Shown: one piece after another, positions 11,501 to 23,500 of the stretch
Layout: each line of letters starts with the position of its first letter
How positions within the stretch are numbered: the stretch's first letter is position 1
Assembly: GCA_030340625.1 (NCBI GenBank)
Contig: JAOPHQ010006539.1
Coordinates: 187,501-251,500, forward strand
Direction of reading: 5' to 3'
DNA from: Merluccius polli
Taxonomy: Eukaryota > Chordata > Actinopteri > Gadiformes > Merlucciidae
DNA: 64,000 bases
The notes under the pieces: model-generated
The model's input: the letters and a program-made list of their open reading frames with translations, nothing else
Databases searched by the model: none
Told to the model about the DNA's origin: nothing
Translations under genes and position numbers: made by a program

Positions 11501-14500
11501 ACTCACTTTATTTGTTATAGGTTTTGGTCTATTATCTATGAAGCAAAAGGAGAGGAATTGTATAATTCACACGTGGAGCGACTCTTAGCTGGATATCTGA
11601 TAGATACGCTGCCTGTAGAGTTTCTTCCCTCTCCTGCTTGTGTGCGCTCGATAGTACTTTGGCAGGCGTGGCCTCTATGACATGTAATGTGCTCTGATTG
11701 GCTAGTGTTGAGCGCCCGCATCCTAGTGTATTATGTGTGCTGCCATCTTGTGGCTATGTGCGGTTAATACAGCTTATATATATTTGGTCCTGTTCCCTTG
11801 TGACTATGTGAGGATATTACAGCCTGTTGTTGTATGTACTGTTATTCGTCACATGGACAACTGTCTGCAATTCCCTCCTTGCCCTCTAGAGGCCAAAGAA
11901 CTGGTTGTGAAGTTGAGAGATGTGTTATCCACTGGAGGTTTTGACATCAGGCAACGGGCCAGTAACATTCAGTCTGTTGTAGATCATTTACCCCCAGAGG
12001 CCCAGGCTGACAATATAGAAAGTTGGCTGAGCCATGACAGGATATATCCAACAGGGGGCATTCTTAGGTTAAGCTGGCACTTCTCATCAGACACTCTAGT
12101 CTACAAGCATAGACCAGAGGTCTGTTTCACAAAGCAGGTTTAGTGAAAACTCTGAGTTTGTTAACCCTGAAATGAGGGAAACTCTGAGTTTTCCGTTTCA
12201 CAAAGGGAGGTAACTCAAACCAGAGAAAGAGGGGTAACTGTAGCCTGTTTCAGAGAGAGAGGTAACTTAAGCTCTCGGTCTGTTACCGTAGTAACAGACT
12301 CTATGAACCTAACCTGGTCGGGACCAGGTTTTTCTCAATGAACCTCGAGTTTCTCTCTGTCTCCGCCCTCTTTCAGCCACACACGCCATTTGATTTCCTC
12401 TTTCATTCATTCAGTCAGCAGGCAAGTTTTGGCGTAGCTGTCTGTCAAAAATCATCTAAAAAATCAGAGTCAGTAGGCTATTTCAGATGTCCATTAGGCA
12501 CAGTAGGAGGTGACTTTTTTCACAAACATGGCATGTCCTTTTGACAACGATCCCGTGGATGACGGTGCAGCATTACTGCGCAGAGAAATAAATATTCGTC
12601 GGGAGATGGTTATCAGACCGCGCATAGATGTAGCATTTCCAGACAATTATCATTTCCAGACAATTATCTTTTTGAGCGGTACCGTTTCACGTCACAGTCC
12701 ATCATTTACATACACAACCTAATCCGTCCTTACATTTGCAACATTACCAACTGTAGTCATGCTCTCACATCCCAGCAGATATTGTGTGTTGCATTACGTT
12801 TCTTTGCAAATGGAAGTTTTTTGTACAATGTCGGAGATGCAGAGCACTTGAGCAAGGCAACTGTATGCAGGGCGGTCAGAAAAGTGTGCCTCGCCATGAA
12901 ACGGCTTTTACCCATGTTTGTCGTTTTCCCTGGACAATACATAAACCTGTCAGAGCCATCAAGGAGGTCTTGGAGGGTGCACTCAGAGGATGAGCTCCCT
13001 CCAGGGATTCCCTCAGCCACTGGCCTTCCAATATACTGGCTTAGGGCCAGCTCCTCTGCCTCCGTTAGAGGTGGCGGTGCTGGGCCACCACCCGTTTTAC
13101 GGGCATCTGCCTTCTTTCTGTTGGCTGAGTAGAAGTCTGTGTTAGTTTAAATAGGCTTAATTATTTAACAGAACATGATATAGATGAGAAGACATTTATG
13201 TGTGTGAAAACAGCATTATGTTGGGGATAAAACAACTGCACAGTCAAATAGCCACTTAATATTTACTTTACAGTGTAAAACATGATCAAAATAAGGTACC
13301 TCCATGCCGAGGTCTTACCTGTTTGAACAATGTTTTTATATTTCAGCTTAAGCTGCTGTCAAGTGCGCTTCTCCCCCGCGGGCTTGCACCTAAATGAACG
13401 CTACCATTCAAGCAGTTTTCTCCTGTAATATTATTGTGATTGCAAAGGACTACATTTAAACTTACGCATTGACCCAAGCAGCAATGTTCTCCCACGCCGT
13501 CTCCCTCTCTTTTGCAGCTGCAGCAGTGTTGCACTTATTTCTAAAACGTGCTGAAACTCGCCATATGAGCGCATTAGGATTTCCAATTCGAGGTTGGTGA
13601 AAAACGTAGCCTCCTCTTCCCCGTTGCCATGGTGACTCGTCGAATTGGGGCTCCATTGATGCTGGCTTTTTATAGTTGTGGTGCACGTGCTTAACTCTAG
13701 GTGAAACTACTCCAAGTTGATTAAACTAACTCAAATCCGCTGTTCTGGAACCGAAAACTCAGAGTTTTCTATCTCAGAGTAGATCAACTCAGAGTTTAGG
13801 ATTAGACTCAGAGTTTGTTGAACCTGCTTTGTGAAACGGACCCCAGTAGTGTATAATGCTTTAACCATGAAGAATGTGTACAAAGTACTTGCCACTCAGT
13901 ATGATCCATTTTGATATATAATACCTTTCATCACCAGAGCCAAAATCATCCTCCAACAGCTCTGGATGAGAAAAAGGCGAACTTCATCATGCATGGTTGG
14001 AGTGGGAAGAAGACCTCTCTGACCTTGCCAACATCCAGTACCCACGATCATATGAGTTCAACATCCCTTGTCCTGTAAAGCAAATACAATTGCTTATTTT
14101 CTGTGATGCCTCGGAAAGGGCTTATACAAAGTCTTTGTTGCCAACCACATCACAGAAATCCTAGACCTAACCTCCCCTGACCAATGGCATATTTTGAAAC
14201 ATGTCACAATCCTGCCGATGATATTACCAGAGGCAAGAGGTTAATGGAGCTGACAGAACGTTGCAGATGGACCAGAGGCCCAGCGTTTCTGGGTTTGCCT
14301 TCCGATCAATGGCCCATTCTGCCACCACACACCCATGATTCAGTCCCTGACTTAAGAAAACCACTGTTTTGTGGCCTTTTGTTGAGGCAACCCATCAAAT
14401 CTTTCAGGATACTGCCAAACACACCTCCACTAGAACCATGAGAAAGCTTTTCATATGATTTTTTAGGCACTTAAGTCTGGTAAAGACCTCCCTACACATA

Positions 14501-17500
14501 GTCGCCTCTCTTCCCTTTCTCCCCAGTTTGAGCACAGCCTAAACCTTCTCAGAGTAGGAGGCAGACTGACTGGCAGAGGAACCAGGAGCAATGCATTGTG
14601 GTGGAAAATCTTGAACTTTCAATGATCAAATGGTTTGACTTAATAGTAAAATGATTAGGTTTTATTCTTAAAGGGGTAGTTCGGAATTTTGGACATAGGA
14701 CCTCATTTCCAAGTCAGCCAGTGTGTTATTTATCATTGGAGACGTTTTCAACAAATTTCATGCAGTCCTTCTAGTTGCACAGTTCGCTGGTGCTAAGCTA
14801 GCGCAAGTCAACGGTAACGACTAGCCTGCCAATAAAAACAGTCTTACCCACTGCACAGTACACCCAAGGCAAATCAATTATAATGCCAGACTATCGATGT
14901 AAATGTGTGTTGATAGAATAATGTTAGAAATAAAACCAACCTCGCATTGCATGAATCATTGCAGTTTGAGGGACTAGTTTCTCATCAGCAGCGGAATTTT
15001 ATATGCTGAAATACATATTATACCATGGTCTGGGTGAATACTCGATTCTGATTGGCTGAAGGGTGTAGGTTAAAAAGTACACCTACGAAAGACGTTGACA
15101 CTATGAAGACGCTATGGCCACGTTGCTTGGCAACGCCTGCATACGGGATATATTAAATAGTCCGTTCGACTTGTAACAATAAAAAAACCCTCACGATTTT
15201 AACTCTAAAACACATTAAAGTATTATTAATATTTAGGGCTGATTATTAAATATTCCTTTCTTTCGTAAGTGACCATGGTATAAGTGGGATAATACCCTTC
15301 GAGGTGTCCATTAAGAGAAATGAATGGACTTCGCGTCGGACGGTTCACGCCTCCACGTCGTCCATTAATTTCTGTTAATGGACACCTCATCGGCCATTAT
15401 CCCTTACTTAACCTACACCCGCCAACCAATCAGAATCGAGTATTCACCCAGACCATGGTATAACATAGACTAAGCTATATAGCCTATCGTAACTTTAGCG
15501 TCACCAGCTGGACATTCAGTGGTATTGGATGTGTTAAGACGCTCGTAGCGCTATGAGTACCCCTGGAGCTCTCGTTAGCTACGAGCGTCTTAACGACGGT
15601 CGTTACGCAACGATGCTTTCGGGAAACGGTGTGAAAACTGTCTGATGGTCGTACGACGAACTTAACGAACCACTTAGGCTAACGATACTTTCGGGAAACT
15701 GGGCCCAGGTAGGGGTTATTGGACTGTGGTGAAAACAAGACTGAGGGGGAAGTGGAACTGAGGGGTATAGGCAGTTGGTATTTACAACTAATGAGAGACG
15801 AGTGACGGCGATCACATGGTACTGTATGTATTGAATCTAATCTCAAATCATTGGTGTATGGTGTATGGAATATATATAAATATATATTTTAATTTCTCTT
15901 GACTGTCTATCAAATCAATTACTCCTTTTAGATGAGATGAATACATTCTCACAGTTAATTCTAAGACAGGCAATTTCTCAAATTCTGTCGTATCGGCTGT
16001 TTTTGCTGCTTTGATGACTTTGCTGTGGCCATATTGTCTACAACAAAAAATATATCAAAAATAGGCATTTTTTTAAATCAATCTTTTGTGGGGGGGATGT
16101 TGGCAGACATCATTATCTCTCTCACTAAGTGTGTGAGAGAATGTAAGCACTTTAGTTCAGTGGTTAAAAATACAGTAGCTGCTGAGTAGCGCCGGTAGCA
16201 CCACACCATGTGCTCGGCTCAACATGCTGGAGGAAATGGCCGGCTGCCAAAAGTCTTTCCACAGTAAAGAGCATAATGTGCCCCAATGTGGTCATTAACA
16301 TATAGTCCTCCTGCGCAGAGTCATTGTTTATTTTCTGTTTTGCTGAGCAAGGCCTTTGTGGAGGGTGTGTGTGGAGTGTGTGTTGTTGATGGCTAGGTTT
16401 ACAGCCTCACCTGGCCTGAGTCAGACTGATTGGACTGGCTGGGTGGGGCTGCACACCTGTGGTGCATGAGCAATCATGGCACCCAGGATAAACCAGCCAT
16501 CAACACACACACTCGAGGAGGAGCCACAGGCATGGCAGCTTGAACATCAGCTCAGCAATACCACCTGCTCTCCAATAAACCTATTGAACCAACATCTACC
16601 CGTGTCCTGTGTCGGAGGGCCCCAAGGAAAGCCACTTAGGTGGCGTGTGGTTAGGAGCGACCCTGCCGCAGCCTTCATCAGCAGTGACCCAGCACATCAC
16701 GTCAATCTCTCCACCTCACCATTTGATTTGAATGAACAATAAATGATAAATTATATGTATGTAATGTAACTAGAAGAAATTTGTGGAATATAGCAAGCAT
16801 TTAGGTCTCCACATACTAGGGGCCATTCAGAATCATCACAGTTAAAGCTGCTGTAGGTAGGAATCAAGAGTTGTAAAGAGAGCAGAAAAGAGCAGAAGAG
16901 AGCAAGATTTTGAAACTAAACAACCAAAAAAAGTCCCCTCCCTCTCTGCTCCCTTCCTCCCTACATTTCTACACCATTGAGAAGTGTTGCATTCACACAC
17001 ATGGTGATTGAACGGCAAGATGGATCCCCCCGAACCAATCACAGAAAAGATGTCTTGATTGGAAATGAATCGGGAGCTGTCTAAAATCTAAAGTGTCTCA
17101 GGCAGGCACAGTCAACTCGAAATAGATATTCTCACAGTGCATTTCACTCACTAAAAGCTGATGGATGGCTATGCCATTTCTAGCAAATTACACTTCAAAT
17201 AGCTCTTAAAGGGATAGTTGGGATTTTCTGAAGTGGGGTTGTATGAGATACTTATCTATGGAGTCAGTGTTTTACCTACAGGTCGGTGCGCCCCCAGTTT
17301 GTAGAAGCTGAAGCTTGGAGATTCAGAAGCTGACGCTAAGCAATGTACTGCTGTGAATGGGGTCAGCAGCAAAATGTATTTTAGCCTGCCTAAAAAAAGG
17401 CTCACCTAAAAAAAATCAATATCAGTGTAAGTGTACGCTTTATAAGTCATATTCTCACCGCTTAACCTTGCCATCAGACAGCCCTTTCCTTTGGTACTAT

Positions 17501-20500
17501 ATTTTCTCAACCGTAGAACTTCAGTATTCCTACGCATAAGTGCACTGTAGTACGCCGCCCACAGATCAGCTGTTTGGGTAAGAAAGTGCTGTTGCGAGAG
17601 AGTGCCGCTTATGCGTAGGAATACTGAAGTTCTACGGCTGAGAAAATGTAGTGCCAAAGGAAAGGGCTGTCTGACGGCAAGGTAAAGCCCGGAGAATATT
17701 ACTCATATAGCGTACACTTAAACTGATATTATAGGTGGGCCTTTTTTTAGGCAGCTAAAATATGTATTGCTGTTGACCCCGTTAACAGTAGGTTAATTTC
17801 AATTGCTTAGCGTCTGTGCTGGTACAGCTGTCGGCTTCTCCAAACTGTGGGCGCACCAACCACCTTCTACTGTAGGTAATAGACTGACCCTAGATCAGTA
17901 CCTTCTACTATAGGTAATACACTGACTCTAGATAAGTACCTTCTACTGTAGGTAATACACTGACTTTAGATAAGTACCTTCTACTGTAGGTAATACACTG
18001 ACTCTTGATATATACCTATTACTGTAGGTAATACACTGACTCTAGATAAGTACCTCATATGACCCCACTTCAAAAAATCCAAACTATGCCTTTAAATCTT
18101 ACCTACAGCGGCTTTTATTTTGTTCTATTTTATGTTGTAATGCAACTTCAGTTTCTCAAATGACTTGAAATGAAGGCATGACTCATCATCCCAATGGCCA
18201 CTTCAACCACAACAGCCTTCAACATGGGTTTGAAGGGCAGAGAATCTGCTCAAAACCCAACACAAAAGGACATTTGATTTGAATTTTGATTTAGTGAAAG
18301 ACTGTTAGCTGGTACTAACATTGTGTATGTGTTATGCTTGTACTGAATGCATGGTAATGAGTGGAAATCTTTTAAATTCATGTTTATGTTCAAACATACT
18401 TTTTTCACAATATGTGTGTTTGTGGGGAGGGAGGGGTACAGATGTTACAGTTCTCTAATGTGACATATTTTGTTAACCAGGCAAGTTCATTGGAGAGAGT
18501 AGAGCGGACAAAGTAGGAAGGGAGAGGAGAGGAGAGAGGAGGGGAGGGGAGAGGAGAGGAGAGAGGAGGAGAGGAAAATAAGGGGGGAGAGGAGAGAAGA
18601 GGGGGAGGGGGGAGGAGAAGAGAGGGGAGGGATGGGAGGGGAGGAGAGCCAGAAGGAGCAGTCGAGGGAGATACGGTGACCTAGGGATAACCATGTCAGT
18701 TCCTAGAGAAATAAATGATTTTTTTAATATAAAAATGTTTGAGATGTTTTTGGCCCCCATTGTCATTGTGATGGTAAGACTGGCCCTCTCTCCCCCTCTG
18801 TCCATCAGTGTAGCACTCTGCTGGTGTCTTTATATTGAGATCATAGCTTATATACATTTAAAGAGCATTCTACATAGCATATACTGTCAATAATGTCTAC
18901 CTTCTCTATTTGAAGCAAAAAGTATAATAGCAAGACAGACAGACAGACAGACACAAACAGACAGACAGACCACCAAACAGACAGGCAGATAGATGACTAG
19001 GTAGATAGATGGCTTATGTTATCATGCACATGGTCATGGGATATATGGGCTAGACATGTGCCCTGAAATAGTGGGTGAGGTATAATGCATCATCATCCCT
19101 GTCTAATGTCAGTGATTTCATTGTGCAGGAGACTTGGAGACCCTGAAGAAGCAGATCTTTACCCTGAAGGAGGGAGTGGACTACAGAGTCAAGATACACT
19201 TCAAGGTAACTGTCTGTCTGTCTGTCTGTCTGCATGCATGCATGTCTGTCTAAAAAGCAACCATGTCCCACGGACAAAACACTATAGCATAAGGACTAAT
19301 AATAGCATAGCATCATATTTCACCATGCTGAACTCCTAGGCTATAAATAGAGGAAGAGGGGTTTTTTTAATGAAAAGGTACAGAGAAATACTTAGTCTAG
19401 CAAGTCTGCCCAATGAAAACATGATGCTTAATATGGAAGAATGCTAAGAAGGTATACAGGAAAATTAAATAGTATTGACTTTCTTGATGAGGATATTTAG
19501 CCTTTTGTCTCAGAAGATATTTAACATTGTCATAATGCAGGACGAGTGAACCCAAACGCTGAACACAGGGAGGCAGAGACGGGATGAAAAGACAGGGAAT
19601 TTATTAGTGCGGGGGGAATAGCAACAGGCGGGTAGTCGGACAGGCGATGGGTCGGCAACAGGCGGGTAGTCAGACAGGCGATGGGTCGGTAACAAGCGGG
19701 GAGTCGGACAGGCGATGGGTCGGCATCAGGCGGATAGTCGGACAGGCGATGGGTCGGCAACAGGCGGGTAGTCGGACAGGCGATGGGTCGCCAACAGCCG
19801 GGTAGTCGGACAGGCGATGGGTCGCCAACAGCCGGGTAGTCGGACAGGCGATGGGTCGGCAGCAGGCAGGTAGTCGGACAGGCGATGGGTCGGCAACAGG
19901 CGGGTAGTCGGGCAGGCAGGGGTCGGCAACAGGGTCCGGCAGCAGGCGGGTAGTCAGGCAGGCAGGGGTCGGCAACAGGGTTCGGCAGCAGGCGGGTAGT
20001 CAGGCAGGCAGGGGTCGGCAACAGGGTTCGGCAGCAGGCGGGTAGTCAGGCAGGCAGGGGTCGGCAACAGGATACAGGAACAGGCGGGTAGTCAGGCAGG
20101 CAGGGGTCGGCAACAGGATACGGGAACAGGCGGGTAGTCAGACAGGCGGGGTTCGGCAACGGACGGGTAACAAGATCACTGGACTGAGTTTAGATAATCA
20201 AGAGCACGAGCTGGCACCGGCTGGCAGGAGATCCCCGGCTTAAATAGGGAAATGGTGATTAGCAATTGGGAACAGGTGTGTTTGGGGAAATGAACGGTTA
20301 GTGGTGACAAGCGTCCACTAGATGGAGGTGTTGGACCGTGTAGCAGGACGTAGTGTAACAGTACCCCCCCCTCTACGGACGCCTCTCGGCGGACGCTCAA
20401 CAATGGATGTGTGGTTGTCCCTGACCGGGATGGGTGGAGGGGGCCTGGAGGCGGGAACCCTCTCACAGGGTAACTCGGGTGGGCGGGGCGGGTGATCCCT

Positions 20501-23500
20501 GTGAATGTCCCGAATGAGGGAGGGATCCAGAATCCGATTGCGGGGAACCCAGGAACGCTCCTCCAGCCCGTACCCCTCCCAATCGACGAGGTACTGGTGT
20601 CCCCGACCGCGACGGCGTACGTCCAGGAGACGATGGACAGTCCACGCCGGGTGATTGTCTATGACCCTGGGAGGAGGTGGAGCCGGAACGGTGGGAGACA
20701 ACGGGCTGGTGGAGACGGGTTTGATCTGGGAGACATGGAAGGTTGGATGCACACGGAGGGATGGAGGAAGTCGTAGACGCACGGCACAGGGGTTGATTAT
20801 CCTCTCGATCATGAATGGCCCAATGAAACGAGGGGAGAGTTTGGGGGGGGCCCCCTTCAAGGGAAGATCCTTTGCCCGGAGCCAAACCCTTTGTCCGGGA
20901 GCGTACTTAGGGGCAGGCAGGCGATGTTTATTCGCCTGTATTTGAGAGCGGGAGGATGCGTGGATCAACGCCGAACGTGTGCGGGTCCAAATGCGCCGGC
21001 ACCTGCGCAGATGAGTTTGGACGGAAGGAACCGCTATTTCCTCCTCCAATTCCGGGAACAAGGGTGGATACCCTAGCGAAGCCATAAATGGAGACAGCCC
21101 CGTGGATGCATTAACCAAGGTGTTATTCGCGTATTCCACCCAGGGAAGCTGAGTACTCCACGAAGTGGGACTGGCGTGGGTGATGCAGCGGAGCGCTGCT
21201 TCCATTTGCTGATTAGCCCGCTCCGATTGGCCATTGGACTGGGGATGGAATCCTGAGGAGAGGCTGGATGTGGCCCCTAGAGCCCCGCAGAACGCACGCC
21301 ACACCTGGGACGTGAACTGAGGCCCTCTGTCCGAAACAATATCCGTAGGGATGCCATGTAAGCGAAAAACGTGTCTCTCTTGAGGAGGGGGAGCTTGGGG
21401 AGAGCAATGAAATGTGCAGCTTTAGAAAAACGGTCGATCACCGTGAGAATTGCGGTGTTGCCCTCGGACGGAGGCAGGCCGGTAACGAAATCCAAGGCGA
21501 TGTGGGACCACAGACGGCTAGGGATGGGTAGGGGTCGTAGTAGACCGGAACGGGGACGGCTCAAGGTTTTATTCCGGGCGCAAGTTGTGCACGCCGCAAT
21601 AAAAGAACGGACGTCCGCGTCCATAGTGGACCACCAGAATCGCCGGCGGATGAAGTCCAACGTACGGTTGATTCCTGGGTGGCAGGTTAACCTGGAAGAA
21701 TGGGCCCAGACCAGTACCCTGGACCGTACAGCGTCCGGAACGAACAACCGGTTGGGGGGACCTGTACCAGGGTCTGGCTGCTGCCTCTGCGCCAGGCGTA
21801 TCGCGGACTCCACCTCCCATATGAGAGTGGCGAGAATACAGGTAGGTGGCAGGATGTTCTCGGGACCTGTACTGGGGTTCTCGGGGGGAATACAGGCGGG
21901 ACAGGGCATCCGGCTTGACGTTCTGGGAGCCGGGACGATAGGTGAGAGTGAAGTTAAATCGTCCAAAGAATAGAGCCCACTTGGCCTGTCGCGAACTCAG
22001 TCTCTTTGCAGACTGGATATAGGCCAGGTTACGGTGATCAGTCCATACAATAAAAGGATGCTCCGCCCCCTCTAGCCAATGCCGCCACTCCTCCAGGGCA
22101 AGCTTGACAGCTAATAGTTCGCGGTTACCTGACATCATAGTTACGCTCCAGAGGAGACAGCCGGCGGGAGAAGAAGGCACAGGGGTGTAGCTTATGGTCG
22201 GAGGGAGAGCGTTGGGAGAGAACCGCACCCACACCGGTGTCTGAAGCGTCGGCCTCCAGCACAAACTGGAGAGAGGGATTCGGTTGGACTAGGATGGGAG
22301 CGGATATGAACCGCTTCTTGAGATCCTGAAAGGCGGTCTCCGCCCTTGGCGTCCATGCGTAAAAGCTCTTGGTGGAGGTCAAGGCTGTAAGGGGTGCCGC
22401 GACTTGACTATACCCTCTAATAAATCGCCGGTAGAAATTTGCGAAATCTAAAAACTGTTGCAGTTTCTTGCGGGTTGGGGGAGAGGGCCACTCGGCCACC
22501 ACAGAGACCTTGGCGGGGTCCATCTCGATCTGGCCCTGGCTAATGATGTAACCTAGGAACGAGATGGACAGGACGTGGAATTCGCACTTCTCCGCTTTAA
22601 CGTACAGACGGTTTTCCAGTAATCGTTGCAACACCTGTCGGACATGAATTCGGTGCTCCTCTACCGTCAACATGTCCCGGAGCACGTCATTTACCAGGGA
22701 CTGAAAAACCGCGGGGGCGTTGGTGAGCCCAAAGGGCATAACTAAATACTCGAAGTGGCCAAGTGGTGTGTTGAACGCGGTCTTCCACTCGTCGCCCTCC
22801 CGGATGCGGACCAAATGGTACGGTTGCGCAAGTCTAGCTTGGAATGTTATGGTACTAGAAACTGGGACCCAAAAGCTGGACACAGAGAGGCGAAGACCGG
22901 GTAAAAGCCAAAGGAGTTTATTGGAGGATCGTTCAGGGAATCAGGCGAGTAGGGGGGTCTGGTACTGGGCAGGCACTCAGGTGGACCAGGGCTAGACAGT
23001 GGACGGGTAGTCGGACAGGCGGGGGTCGGCAACAAGGGGGGTAATCGGACAGGCGGGGGGCTCGGCGGCAGGCGGGCAGTCGTACAGGCGATGGGTCGGC
23101 AACGGGCTGGTAGTCGGACAGGCAGGGGTCGGCAACGGGCTGGTAGTCAGACAGGCAGGGGTCGGCAACGGGCTGGTAGTCGGACGGGCGATGGGTCGGC
23201 AACGGGCTGGCAGTCGGACAGGCAGGGGTCGGCAACAGGGGCTGGAACAGGCGGGTCGTCAAGGCAGGCAGGGGTCGGCAACAGGGGCTGGAACAGGCGG
23301 GTCGTCAGGCAGGCAGGGGTCGGCAACAGGGGCTGGAACAGGCGGGTCGTCAGGCAGGCAGGGGTCGGCAACAGGGGCTGGAACAGGCGGGTCGTCAGGC
23401 AGGCAGGGGTCGGCAACAGGGTACTGGAACAGGCGGGTAGTCAGGCAGGCAGGGGTCGGCAACAAGGTACTGGAACAGGCGGGTAGTCAAGCTGGGAATT

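Larger units (their letters stand above)
12118..13843. mobile_element. PIF/Harbinger DNA transposon, decayed
   Basis: Ends match as inverted repeats (AGGTCTGTTTCACAAAGCAG against the reverse complement of the right end, GGGTCCGTTTCACAAAGCAG). CAG flanks both ends (12115-12117, 13844-13846), fitting the 3-bp TSD of the superfamily. Inner repeats of the aactcagagttt type lie near both ends. It keeps fragments of both usual Harbinger genes: the transposase on + and a Myb-like protein on -. It is inserted in the BEL/Pao element. Confidence 0.88.
9190..14440 (+). mobile_element. Degenerate BEL/Pao-type LTR retrotransposon
   Basis: Broken reading frames on the + strand follow BEL/Pao order. About 9380-9780 is gag-like (EITRIINLPKVQPGDSKAF). 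9960-10100 is a zinc-knuckle segment (KRRCWRCAGPHMA, KPCPLCNGK). 10170-10700 is protease/linker (LLPAACNQLGLEG, FTSDKLSL, ARLGWTLQGP type). 10760-11450 is reverse transcriptase (NIKSMFHQIRLLSEDRPLLK, WQVLPFGTTCSPCCA). 11855-12117 and 13847-14440 are downstream pol. Stops and frameshifts are frequent, and own LTRs were not found. A solo LTR (11454-11853) and a Harbinger element (12118-13843) interrupt it; the host sequence resumes across each. Confidence 0.85.
16845..18112. repeat. Dispersed element with AAGCTGCTGTAGGTA ends (copy 1)
   Basis: Left end aaagctgctgtaggtaggaa and right end cttacctacagcggcttt are inverted. The body 16900-17205 matches 40650-40935 closely (for example gatattctcacagtgcattt, cgaaccaatca). 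The TTAA element 17210-18091 is inserted near its right end. Confidence 0.8.

Noticed and set aside
18473..18805. Leucine/proline/serine ORF on minus
   Set aside because: It translates the purine-rich simple tract (GGAGA)n.
19530..20021. Proline-rich repeat proteins (THRLSDYPPVADPSPV)
   Set aside because: They are translations of the LTR minisatellite and disagree between frames and copies.
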